Assembly: GCF_019805165.1 (NCBI RefSeq)
Contig: NZ_RWIJ01000010.1
Location: forward strand, 63,685-127,684
Length of the DNA stretch: 64,000 bases
Reading direction: 5' to 3'
DNA from: Azospirillum sp. 412522
Lineage (GTDB): Bacteria; Pseudomonadota; Alphaproteobacteria; Azospirillales; Azospirillaceae
The position numbers and the translations under genes were made by a program. The first letter of the stretch is position 1; each line of letters starts with the position of its first letter. The notes below the pieces were generated by a model. The model had not been told where the DNA came from. It saw only the letters and a list, made by a program, of their open reading frames with translations, and ran no database searches. Shown piece after piece: positions 45,031 through 54,216 of the stretch.

Positions 45031-46974
45031 ATGCCCCTTCGGATCGAGACCTTCTCCAACGTCACCGGCGGCTCCAGCTTCTTCAAGGCGGTGGGCCATC
45101 CGCTGGCGGCGCCCAAGGCGGCGATCCTGATCGCGCGGCTGGCGTCCTTCGGCCCGGTGGCGGTCTACGACCCGCTGGGCCTGCTGTCGGGGCTGGCGGA
45201 GTTCTACGATCTGTCGTCGATCGACATCTGCGGCATCTATGTCCAGGACGTGGAGCAGGTGGGCCGGGACGTGTCCGGCCATGCCGCCCGCCCGGTCACC
45301 GACCTGCCGGCCAGCGGCGCCCGCACAATCTTCGTCGTCGCCTTCGATTCGCAGCGCTTGGAAGGCCACATCGCCCACCTGATCCCGAAGCAGGCCGGCG
45401 TCGTCTCGCTGGACGCCATGCGGGTGCCGGAGGACATGCTGAACGACCCCGGCCATTACCTGTCGAAGTTCAACTGGGCGACCAACTTCGCCTGGTTCCG
45501 CGATGGCGACGGCCACCACACCCGCGTGGTGTCGGCCAACTACTGGCCGCGCTACGGCGCCAAGGGCACCCGGCTTTGGGCCTGCCTGTTCGATGGCGAG
45601 GGCCGCCCGCTCGCCGACTGGACGGAGCCGATGCCGCCGACCGACGGCACCGTGGTGATCGACAGCCGGCAGGTGCGCGAGCGCTTCAACCTCTCCCCCT
45701 TCTGCGGGTCGCTGTTCCTGCACGTCATCGGCGCCGCCGGCCACGACGTGGTGAAATACGCGCTCGACACCTATGGCGACGACGACACGGTGCTGTCCTG
45801 CACCCACGACGCCAACGCCTGGCCGGCCGACCTCTATGCCGGCCTGCCCGCCCCGCGCGACGGCGAGCGGGTGAGCCTGTGGATCCAGAACAGCCACCCG
45901 ACGCCGATCCCGGCCGGCGCCGTCGGGTTGAACCTGATGGGCTCGACCGACATACGCGCGGTCGACCGGACGGTCCCGCCCTTCGCCACCGTCGAACTGG
46001 ACCTTGCCAGCCTGTTCCCCGAGGCGCGCTGGCCGCAGCAGTTCGAGGTGCAGGCGGGCAAGCATTTCGTCCGCCCGCGCTACGAGATCGCCGCCGCCGA
46101 CGGCCGCCGCCGCCTGGCCCACGCCAATGTCGAGCGCACCGACCTGAAGCCGGATCCGAAGCTGCCGCAGCTGACCGGCGGCGCGGTGGACAAGGGCGTC
46201 GTCGGCAAGGGCCACATCCTGCCGGCGCCGCTGCTGCCGATGGGCCGCTGGCGCACCACCCTGCTGCCGACGCCGATGAGCACGGCGCAGACCGAACTGC
46301 CGGTGAAGGCCGTGGTCTACGACCGCAACGGCGTCGCCGTGGCCGATCACCGCTTCGGCAACCTCAAGCGTTCCGACAGCGTCGCGCTGGACGTCACCGG
46401 GCTGGTCGCCGACAGGGCGGCAACCGATAGAATGGGCGGCGAGGATTGGGGCCATGTCGAGCTGGTCTATGATTTCGAAGCCGGAATGATTGCCGACGGC
46501 TGGCTGCATGCGCTGGTCCGTTACGAGGACGTAAAGACCGGCCATGTGGCGGAGACCAGCTTCGGCAGCCACATGTTCAACATGGCGATGGTCTACCGCG
46601 ACGAGCCGCAGAGCTACCATGGCCGCCCGCCCGGCCTGTCGACCCGCCTGTTCCTGCGGCTGGGCACCGCCCCGTGGGACACGCTCTGCCACCTCGTCTA
46701 CCCTGCGTCGACCCAGTGGCATGCCACATCCGACACCAGCCTCGTCCTGGTGCGGCGCGACGGCGTCGAAGTGGCGCGCAAGCGGTTGGCAATCCCGTGC
46801 GGTGGTTCGCATTTCTGGCGCTATCACGAGAAGTTTACGGAAGCGGAACGGATGGCGGCGGGCGACCACGCCTATGTGCTGATCCGCGACACCACCTGCC
46901 GCCTGTTCGGCTACCATGGCTGCCTTGCGGCCGGTGACAGCGCCTTCAGCCTCGACCATATGTTCGGTTTCTAA
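45031..46974 (+). CDS. Large conserved-looking protein of unknown function
   Basis: A 647-residue cytosolic-looking protein without a signal peptide. The N-terminal 170 residues are globular (ILIARLASFGPVAVYDPLGL, IDICGIYVQDVEQVGRDVSG), then repeated segments with beta-strand patterns (about 170-450) and a C-terminal part containing LVYDFEAGMIADGWLHALVR and GDHAYVLIRDTTCRLFGYHG. I cannot assign a known domain. ATG at 45031 preferred over one eight codons upstream. It is divergent from the PadR gene (207 bases) and 51 bases ahead of trxB, possibly one operon. Confidence 0.7.
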   Translation: MPLRIETFSNVTGGSSFFKAVGHPLAAPKAAILIARLASFGPVAVYDPLGLLSGLAEFYDLSSIDICGIYVQDVEQVGRDVSGHAARPVTDLPASGARTIFVVAFDSQRLEGHIAHLIPKQAGVVSLDAMRVPEDMLNDPGHYLSKFNWATNFAWFRDGDGHHTRVVSANYWPRYGAKGTRLWACLFDGEGRPLADWTEPMPPTDGTVVIDSRQVRERFNLSPFCGSLFLHVIGAAGHDVVKYALDTYGDDDTVLSCTHDANAWPADLYAGLPAPRDGERVSLWIQNSHPTPIPAGAVGLNLMGSTDIRAVDRTVPPFATVELDLASLFPEARWPQQFEVQAGKHFVRPRYEIAAADGRRRLAHANVERTDLKPDPKLPQLTGGAVDKGVVGKGHILPAPLLPMGRWRTTLLPTPMSTAQTELPVKAVVYDRNGVAVADHRFGNLKRSDSVALDVTGLVADRAATDRMGGEDWGHVELVYDFEAGMIADGWLHALVRYEDVKTGHVAETSFGSHMFNMAMVYRDEPQSYHGRPPGLSTRLFLRLGTAPWDTLCHLVYPASTQWHATSDTSLVLVRRDGVEVARKRLAIPCGGSHFWRYHEKFTEAERMAAGDHAYVLIRDTTCRLFGYHGCLAAGDSAFSLDHMFGF

Positions 46975-47025
46975 AGCCGCTTCAATCACGACCCCCCTTC
47001 GCCGGGAATTTGCGGGATCACGTCC

Positions 47026-48030
47026 ATGGCCACCACGCACCACACCAAGGTCCTCATCATCGGCGCCGGCCCGGCCGGCTACACCGCCGCCATCTATGCC
47101 GCGCGCGCCAATCTGGAGCCGCTGATGGTCCAGGGCATGCAGCCGGGCGGCCAGCTGATGATCACCACCGATGTGGAGAATTTCCCCGGCTTCGCCGATC
47201 CGATCCAGGGCCCCTGGCTGATGGAGCAGATGCAGAAGCAGGCGGAACATGTCGGCACGAAGATGGTGTTCGACCTGATCACCGACGTCGACTTCACCAA
47301 GCGCCCCTTCGTCTGCAAGGGCGACAGCGGCGACACCTACACCGCCGACAGCGTCATCATCGCCACCGGCGCCCAGGCGCGCTGGCTCGGCATCTCGACC
47401 GAGGAGATCTACCGCGGCTTCGGCGTGTCGGCCTGCGCCACCTGCGACGGCTTCTTCTTCCGCGGCAAGGAGGTTGCGGTCGTCGGCGGCGGCAACTCCG
47501 CGGTGGAGGAGGCGCTGTACCTGACCAACCACGCCAGCAAGGTGACGGTCATCCACCGCCGCGACGGCTTCCGCGCCGAACGCATCATGCAGGACCGCCT
47601 GTTCCGCCACCCGAAGATCGAGGTGGTGTGGGACAGCACGGTCGAGGAGATCGTCGGCGAGGGCGACGGCACCATGGGCAACCCGCGCGGCGTCACCGGC
47701 GTGCGCGTGAAGAACGTCAAGTCGGGCGAGGAACGCGTGATCCCGGTGGCCGGCGTCTTCGTCGCCATCGGCCATGTCCCGGCGACCGGCATCTTCCAGG
47801 GCAAGGTGGAGATGGACGAGGCTGGCTACATCGTCACCGTGCCCGATTCGACCGCCACCAACATCCCCGGCGTCTTCGCCGCCGGCGACGTGAAGGACAA
47901 GGTCTACCGCCAGGCGGTCACCGCCGCCGGCATGGGCTGCATGGCCGCGCTGGAAGCCGAGCGCTGGCTCGCCCACCACGAGCCGGCGGCCGGCGCCCAC
48001 GGCGATCCCAGCCCGGCCGGGACCTGGTGA
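47026..48030 (+). CDS. trxB: Thioredoxin reductase
   Basis: A 334-residue FAD/NADPH enzyme that reduces thioredoxin. FAD-binding IIGAGPAGYTAAIYAARANL, the redox-active CATC (Cys137/Cys140) in ACATCDGFF, the NADPH motif AVVGGGNSAVEEALYL and the C-terminal GVFAAGDVKDKVYRQAVTAA are all present. Start MATTHHTKVLIIG; GGATCAC precedes. No thioredoxin gene is nearby. Confidence 0.97.
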   Translation: MATTHHTKVLIIGAGPAGYTAAIYAARANLEPLMVQGMQPGGQLMITTDVENFPGFADPIQGPWLMEQMQKQAEHVGTKMVFDLITDVDFTKRPFVCKGDSGDTYTADSVIIATGAQARWLGISTEEIYRGFGVSACATCDGFFFRGKEVAVVGGGNSAVEEALYLTNHASKVTVIHRRDGFRAERIMQDRLFRHPKIEVVWDSTVEEIVGEGDGTMGNPRGVTGVRVKNVKSGEERVIPVAGVFVAIGHVPATGIFQGKVEMDEAGYIVTVPDSTATNIPGVFAAGDVKDKVYRQAVTAAGMGCMAALEAERWLAHHEPAAGAHGDPSPAGTW

Positions 48031-48047
48031 GTTGAGAAAACGCCTCC

Positions 48048-48072
48048 TCCCCGTCCCGGATCGGGATGGGGA
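48048..48072 (+). terminator. Hairpin between trxB and the ABC operon
   Basis: TCCCCGTCCCG (48048-48058) pairs with CGGGATGGGGA (48062-48072), one G-U pair, 3-nt loop, 17 bases after the trxB stop. Not followed by a T-tract. Confidence 0.4.
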
Positions 48073-48162
48073 AGAGAGCGAATACCCCCCTATGCCCTTG
48101 ACGGGCTTTGCCCAAAGCTCCGACTGTGATTCCCTTGGCGCTCCACTCGCGAGGGAGTCCTC

Positions 48163-49173
48163 TTGCCTACGCTGAAACGCGGCCTGACCCTGCTGGTCAC
48201 GGTGGCCGCTACCCTGCTGGGCCTGCTGCTGGTCACCTTCCTGATCGGCCGCGTGGTGCCGATCGACCCGGTGCTGTCGGCACTCGGCGACCGCGCCAGC
48301 GCGGAAAGCTACGCGCAGATGCGCACGCAGCTCGGCCTCGACCTGCCGCTGTGGCAGCAGTTCCTCCGCTATGTCGGCGACGTTCTGGAGGGCGACCTCG
48401 GCACCTCGGTGCTGACCTCCCGTCCGGTGCTGGAGGATGTGCTGCGCGTCTTCCCGGCGACGATGGAACTGGCGACGGTCGCCGTCGTCATCGGCGCGGT
48501 GCTGGGCGTGCCGGCCGGGGTGTTCGCCGCCACCCACCGCGGGCGCTGGCCTGACCACGCCATCCGCCTGCTCGGCCTGATCGGCCATTCGGTGCCGATC
48601 TTCTGGCTCGGGCTGATGGCGCTGCTGCTGTTCTACGCCAAGCTCGACTGGGCGCCCGGACCGGGACGGGTCGATGTCTTTTATGAAGGGATGGCCGATC
48701 CGGTGACCGGCATCGTCACGGTCGATGCCCTGCTGGCCGGCGAAACCGACATCTTCTGGAACGCGCTGCATCATCTGCTGCTGCCGTCCGCCATCCTCGG
48801 CCTCTACAGCGTCGCCTACATCGCGCGGATGACGCGCGGCTTCATGCTCGACCAGCTGCGCCAGGAATACATCACCACCGCCCGGGTGAAAGGCCTGTCC
48901 GAGACCCGGGTCGTCTGGCGCCATGCGCTGGGCAACATCGCGGTGCCGCTGATCACCGTCATCGCCCTGTCCTACGCAAGCCTGCTGGAGGGGTCGGTGC
49001 TGACCGAGACGGTGTTCGCCTGGCCCGGCCTCGGGCTCTACATCACCAATTCGCTGCTCAGCGCCGACATGAACGCGGTGCTGGGCGGGACGCTGGTGGT
49101 CGGCGCGGTCTTCATCGCGCTGAACCTGCTGTCCGACCTGCTTTACCGCCTTCTGGATCCCCGGGCCCGATGA
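48163..49173 (+). CDS. Peptide-type ABC transporter permease (DppB-like)
   Basis: A 336-residue permease with six membrane spans. It begins LKRGLTLLVTVAATLLGLLLVTF; the family signature QLGLDLPLWQQFLRYV follows, with the EAA-type cytoplasmic loop ITTARVKGLSETRVVWRHALG. TTG start preceded by GAGGGAG. It is the first of four coupled genes of a peptide/nickel (PepT) family importer; a solute-binding protein gene is missing from this window. Confidence 0.92.
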   Translation: MPTLKRGLTLLVTVAATLLGLLLVTFLIGRVVPIDPVLSALGDRASAESYAQMRTQLGLDLPLWQQFLRYVGDVLEGDLGTSVLTSRPVLEDVLRVFPATMELATVAVVIGAVLGVPAGVFAATHRGRWPDHAIRLLGLIGHSVPIFWLGLMALLLFYAKLDWAPGPGRVDVFYEGMADPVTGIVTVDALLAGETDIFWNALHHLLLPSAILGLYSVAYIARMTRGFMLDQLRQEYITTARVKGLSETRVVWRHALGNIAVPLITVIALSYASLLEGSVLTETVFAWPGLGLYITNSLLSADMNAVLGGTLVVGAVFIALNLLSDLLYRLLDPRAR

Positions 49174-50090
49174 CCGCGCGCACCGACACCCAATCCGCCG
49201 GCTGGCGGGACTGGCTGACCACCGACACGCCGCAGTCCCGCGCCCAGGCCCGGCTTGGCCGCGCCTGGGCCGGCTGGACCGCCTTCCGCCGCAACCGGCT
49301 GGCCATCGCCGGGCTGCTGATCGTGCTGGCGCTGGTCGTCGTCGCCGCACTGGCCCCGGTGCTGGCGCCCTACCATCCCTATGCCCAGGACCTGAACGGC
49401 CGGCTGCTGCCGCCCGGCGCCGCCCATTGGCTGGGGACCGACGCCTTCGGCCGCGACATCCTGTCCCGCCTGATCCATGGCGCGCGGCTGACTCTGATGA
49501 TCGTGGCGCTGGTCGCGGCGACGGCGCCGCTGGCCGGGCTGGCGATCGGCACGGCCGCCGGCTATTTCGGCGGCTGGGTCGATACCGTGCTGATGCGCAT
49601 CACCGACATCGCGCTGGCCTTCCCCAAGCTGATCCTGGCGCTGGCCTTCGTCGCCGCGCTCGGCCCCGGCATCGAGAATGCGGTGATCGCCATCGCCATC
49701 ACCTCCTGGCCGCCCTATGCCCGCATCGCGCGGGCGGAGACGCTGACCGTCCGCCGCGCCGACTTCATCAGCGCCGCCCGGCTGCAGGGCGCCTCCAGCC
49801 TGCGCATCATCCTCGGCCACGTCATGCCGCTGTGCGTCGCCTCGCTGATCGTGCGGACGACGCTGGACATGGCCGGCGTGATCCTGACCGCCGCCGGCCT
49901 CGGCTTCCTCGGCCTCGGCGCCCAGCCGCCGCTGCCGGAATGGGGGGCGATGATCGCCAACGGCCGGCAATATGTGCTGGAGCAATGGTGGGTCGCCGCC
50001 ATGCCCGGCCTCGCCATCTTCATCGTCAGCCTGGGCTTCAACCTGCTGGGCGACGGTCTGCGCGACGTGCTGGACCCGAAGGGGGACTAG
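49170..50090 (+). CDS. Peptide-type ABC transporter permease (DppC-like)
   Basis: A 306-residue permease. An N-terminal FRRNRLAIAGLLIVLALVVV segment, HWLGTDAFGRDILSRLIHGA (family signature), and the EAA loop FISAARLQGASSLRIILGHV. Six spans. Starts at ATGA overlap with the previous gene. Second gene of the operon. Confidence 0.92.
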   Translation: MTARTDTQSAGWRDWLTTDTPQSRAQARLGRAWAGWTAFRRNRLAIAGLLIVLALVVVAALAPVLAPYHPYAQDLNGRLLPPGAAHWLGTDAFGRDILSRLIHGARLTLMIVALVAATAPLAGLAIGTAAGYFGGWVDTVLMRITDIALAFPKLILALAFVAALGPGIENAVIAIAITSWPPYARIARAETLTVRRADFISAARLQGASSLRIILGHVMPLCVASLIVRTTLDMAGVILTAAGLGFLGLGAQPPLPEWGAMIANGRQYVLEQWWVAAMPGLAIFIVSLGFNLLGDGLRDVLDPKGD

Positions 50091-50093
50091 ACC

Positions 50094-50939
50094 ATGACGG
50101 ACGACGCTCCCCTTCTGGAGGTCGCCAACCTCCGCGTTGCCTTCCCCACCCGCACCGGCATGGCCGAGGCGGTGCGCGGCGTCTCCTTCACGCTGGGCCG
50201 CGAGAAGCTGGGCATCGTCGGCGAGTCGGGCTCCGGCAAGTCGATGACCGGCCGCTCGATCCTGCGCCTCGTGCCGCCGCCGGGCCGGGTTGCCGCCGAC
50301 CGGCTGGCCTTCCGCGGCGAGGATCTGCTGGCGGCGTCGCCCAGGCGCATGCGCGACATCCGCGGCCGGCGCATCGCCATGGTGATGCAGGACCCGAAAT
50401 ACTCGCTGAACCCGGTGATGACCGTCGGCCGCCAGATCGCCGAGGCCTACCGCGTCCACAGCCACGCCGGCGCCGCCGAAGCGAAGCGCCGCGCGCTGGA
50501 GATGCTGGCCGCCGTGCGCATCCGCGATCCGGAGCGGGTCTATGAGCGCTACCCGCACGAGGTGTCGGGCGGCATGGGCCAGCGCATCATGATCGCGATG
50601 ATGCTGATCCCCGATCCCGACCTGCTGATCGCCGACGAGCCGACCTCGGCGCTCGACGTCACCGTGCAGATGCAGGTGCTGGCGATCCTCGACGACCTCT
50701 GCTCCCAGCGCGGCATGGGCATGATCTTCGTCAGCCACGATTTGAACCTCGTCGCCTCCTTCTGCGACCGCATCCTCATCATGTATGCCGGCCGGGTGGT
50801 CGAGAGCTGCCGCGCGTCGGAACTGCACGCGGCGACCCATCCCTACACCCGCGGCCTGCTCGCCAGCCTGCCGAGGATCGACGAGCCGCCGGGCGACCTG
50901 CCGGTGCTGAGCCGCGATCCGGCGTGGTTGGAGGGGTGA
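50094..50939 (+). CDS. Peptide-type ABC transporter ATPase (DppD-like)
   Basis: A 281-residue nucleotide-binding subunit. Walker A GESGSGKS, Q-loop in MVMQDPKYSLNP, signature VSGGMGQR, Walker B LLIADEPTSALD, H-loop FVSHDL. C-terminal extension (PYTRGLLASLP) is typical of oligopeptide ATPases. It starts 3 bases after the DppC-like stop. Confidence 0.93.
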   Translation: MTDDAPLLEVANLRVAFPTRTGMAEAVRGVSFTLGREKLGIVGESGSGKSMTGRSILRLVPPPGRVAADRLAFRGEDLLAASPRRMRDIRGRRIAMVMQDPKYSLNPVMTVGRQIAEAYRVHSHAGAAEAKRRALEMLAAVRIRDPERVYERYPHEVSGGMGQRIMIAMMLIPDPDLLIADEPTSALDVTVQMQVLAILDDLCSQRGMGMIFVSHDLNLVASFCDRILIMYAGRVVESCRASELHAATHPYTRGLLASLPRIDEPPGDLPVLSRDPAWLEG

Positions 50940-50941
50940 GG

Positions 50942-51721
<780 letters not shown>

Positions 51722-51739
51722 GGGAGCGCTCTTGCCCGC

Positions 51740-53680
51740 TTACGCCAGCCGCACCACGCACAGCTTGTCCTCCGCGCACTTGGCGGCGGCCTTGTGGTCG
51801 GCGATGGCGGCGTTGATCGTGTCGGGGGTCAGCCCATGGCTGCCGGGCGGGATCACCACCGCCACCCCGCTGGCCGCCAGCAGCGGGAAACGCCGCGTCG
51901 CGCCATAGCGGTCCTTCGCCAGGAAGCCGCCGCTGACCCGCGTTTCGGCATCGTACAGGCTCTCGGCGTCGGACCGGAACAGCGCCAGCAGCTCCGCCAG
52001 CCGAGCCAGCATCTCGCCCTCCTCGCCGCCGCTGACGCCGAGGAAGAAGTCGTCGCCGCCGATATGGCCGGCGAAGGCGTCGGCGTCGATGGCGGCCCCG
52101 GCGCTGCCGGCCCAGGCCTTCAGCCGCTCGCTGAACATCAGGATGGCGCGGTCGCCCTGGCGGAAACCGAAATTGTCGTTGAAGGGCTTGAAGTTGTCGA
52201 AATCCAGATAGGCCAGCACATGGCCGCGCCCGGCATCGGCCAGCGCCCCTTCGATGTGGCGCAGGATCGCGGCATTCCCCGGCAGCCGGGTCAGCGGGTT
52301 CTGGTCGGTCGCCATCGCCAGGTTGCGCTCATGCACCAGACGCAGCAGGGCGCCGCTCGACAGCACGCCGGCATAGGCGCCGCCCTCGACGATCACGATG
52401 CCGTCGGCGGCGGATTCGGTGGAGAAGGCCTCGATCACCCGGTCCAGCGGGGTGGAGATGTCGCAGACCGGCGAGCGGATGACCAGATCGTCCAGCCGGT
52501 CGCCCAGTCCGCGGTTGCGCAGCAGTTCGCCGCCGAAGCGCGAATAGACGAAGCGCTTCAGGTCGCGTTCGCGGATCAGCCCCAGCGGCCGGTCATGCTC
52601 GTCGATGATCGGGGCGATGGGCGCGCTGCCTTCGCGCCGGAAATAGTCCAGCAGTTCGGTCTTGCGCGAATTGGCGCGCAGCGGCGGCAGCCGTTCGATC
52701 ACCTCCGACAGGCGGCGGTGCGATTCGCTGGGCTGGCGGCGGTCGCGGCGGTTGAGGTCCTCGACCACCGGATAGCGGTTCGGCAGGCTGGTCAGGTCGA
52801 CGCGCGGCCGGGCGATCAGGAAGCCCTGGGCGAAATCGCAGCCGAGATCCCGGCAGGTATAGAACTCGGTCGCGGTCTCCACCCCCTCCGCCACGATCTG
52901 GATGCCCAGCGCATGGGCATGGCCGGCCAGCGCCGCCACCAGCCCGCGCTTGCGCGAATCCGCGTCGATGCCGGCGATGAAAAAGCGGTCGATCTTCACG
53001 TAATCCGGCCGCGCCTCGTACAGCGTGCGCAAACCGGAATGGCCGACGCCGAAATCGTCGATGGCGATGCCGGTTCCGCTCTGGCGGTAGCGGTCGACCG
53101 CCGCATCCACCGCGACCTCCTTTGGCACCGGACGGCTTTCCGACAGCTCCAGCACGATGCCGCTGTTGCGCGAGGCGGCGGGATCGCGGGCGAGCCAGGG
53201 CGAGTCGGGGCGGCCGATCAGCCGGGCGTCGAGGTTCAGGAACAGCTTGGCCTCGCTCCAGCCCGCCAGCGCGCGATAGGCGGCGACCGCCTTGGCGTGC
53301 AGCGCCGTCTCCACCGTCGCCAGCAGGCCGGCGGCCTCGGCGGCGTCCAGCAATTCGCCGGCATTGGCGAAGCCGGTGCGCTCGAATCCGCGCAGCAGGG
53401 CCTCATAGCCATGGCAGCGGCCGGACCGCAGCTGGACGATGGGTTGGAAGGCGTAGCGCAAAGCGCCGACCGCCGATGCCCAGTCGAACGCTTCGGCAGC
53501 GCCGTCCGCGGAGTCGATGGCGTTCCAACCCGCGCCATAGGATCCGGCACGGTCGCTTTCCGGCCTTCCGGAATTGGCTCCGGCCTTAGTCGTGGTCAGC
53601 ACAGTCATCGCTCGGTCCGCCAGCGCCGGTCGCGCATGGGATCGGCATTCGTTTGTAACAGAGCTTGTTTGCGGTTTCAT
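51740..53680 (-). CDS. EAL-CBS-GGDEF cyclic-di-GMP protein
   Basis: A 646-residue cytoplasmic protein. EAL domain (about 70-310): YEALLRG, LNLDARLIG, ELSES, AIDDFGVGHSG, KIDRFF, VAEGVET and AQGFL, all catalytic residues present, so phosphodiesterase activity is likely. CBS pair (about 350-460), then a GGDEF-like domain with HIGGDDFFLG, GGDDF in place of GGDEF/GGEEF; this may impair cyclase activity. The ATG at 53608 (MTVLTTTKAG) is the alternative start; neither has a clear ribosome-binding site. Confidence 0.9.
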   Translation of the reverse strand: MKPQTSSVTNECRSHARPALADRAMTVLTTTKAGANSGRPESDRAGSYGAGWNAIDSADGAAEAFDWASAVGALRYAFQPIVQLRSGRCHGYEALLRGFERTGFANAGELLDAAEAAGLLATVETALHAKAVAAYRALAGWSEAKLFLNLDARLIGRPDSPWLARDPAASRNSGIVLELSESRPVPKEVAVDAAVDRYRQSGTGIAIDDFGVGHSGLRTLYEARPDYVKIDRFFIAGIDADSRKRGLVAALAGHAHALGIQIVAEGVETATEFYTCRDLGCDFAQGFLIARPRVDLTSLPNRYPVVEDLNRRDRRQPSESHRRLSEVIERLPPLRANSRKTELLDYFRREGSAPIAPIIDEHDRPLGLIRERDLKRFVYSRFGGELLRNRGLGDRLDDLVIRSPVCDISTPLDRVIEAFSTESAADGIVIVEGGAYAGVLSSGALLRLVHERNLAMATDQNPLTRLPGNAAILRHIEGALADAGRGHVLAYLDFDNFKPFNDNFGFRQGDRAILMFSERLKAWAGSAGAAIDADAFAGHIGGDDFFLGVSGGEEGEMLARLAELLALFRSDAESLYDAETRVSGGFLAKDRYGATRRFPLLAASGVAVVIPPGSHGLTPDTINAAIADHKAAAKCAEDKLCVVRLA

Positions 53681-53891
53681 GACCGCGGCGTCACGTTGTT
53701 ATGCAACGAGATCACCCGCCGGGGAGGCGGGAGAGCGAGCAAGCCTGGAATTTTAGTTGACCGACAGGCCTTGAAGACACGGTATGGTGGAATACGCATT
53801 GTCCACCCCGTCGCACACCGCTATGCATGCGATCGTGGGAACCGGGCGGCGGAACGGCCACCGCCCGCGTCCCACTACTGCGGAGGACCGA

Positions 53892-53963
53892 GTGGAAAAG
53901 ACACTCGTACTCCTGGTCCTGGTGCTGCAGTTGATCAAGGCAATCCTCGATCTGCTGAAGTAA
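53892..53963 (+). CDS. 23-residue hydrophobic peptide
   Basis: GTG-start open frame of 23 codons preceded by GGAGG at 53882-53886 with a 5-base gap. The product is one membrane-spanning helix (VEKTLVLLVLVLQLIKAILD, then LLK) with lysines at both ends. A hairpin (53976-54000) follows 13 bases after the stop, as for a complete transcription unit. It resembles small membrane proteins or type I toxins in size, but matches nothing I recognise. Confidence 0.5.
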   Translation: MEKTLVLLVLVLQLIKAILDLLK

Positions 53964-53975
53964 CCGGACCGGACG

Positions 53976-54000
53976 AGGGGTGCGGCGGGAACTGCACCCT
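53976..54000 (+). terminator. Hairpin after the 23-residue ORF
   Basis: GGGTGC (53978-53983) pairs with GCACCC (53994-53999). A short pyrimidine run follows. Possible terminator. Confidence 0.4.
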
Positions 54001-54216
54001 CCTGTCCGCAAGAATATGGTCAAACCGCCCTCCGTCGCAAGACCCACCCCACCACCGGAGCGGTCATCCGGGCCCCCCGGCTCAATCGGCCGGAGAATGG
54101 CCGCCTAGCCCTGAGCCGCCTGTCCCGAATCGAATCCTCGTATCGCCGCGCCCGCCTGCGCTATAGGAAAGCCCCCTTCTTCACGGGGCGGTTCGGGTGA
54201 GCGGGAGGCGAGCGGG

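Noticed and set aside
44884..49350. A 1488-codon open frame on the minus strand
   Set aside because: It runs antisense to the 647-residue protein, trxB and the first permease, which have clear family motifs. Long antisense frames are expected in DNA with strong GC bias at third positions, and its translation is low-complexity.
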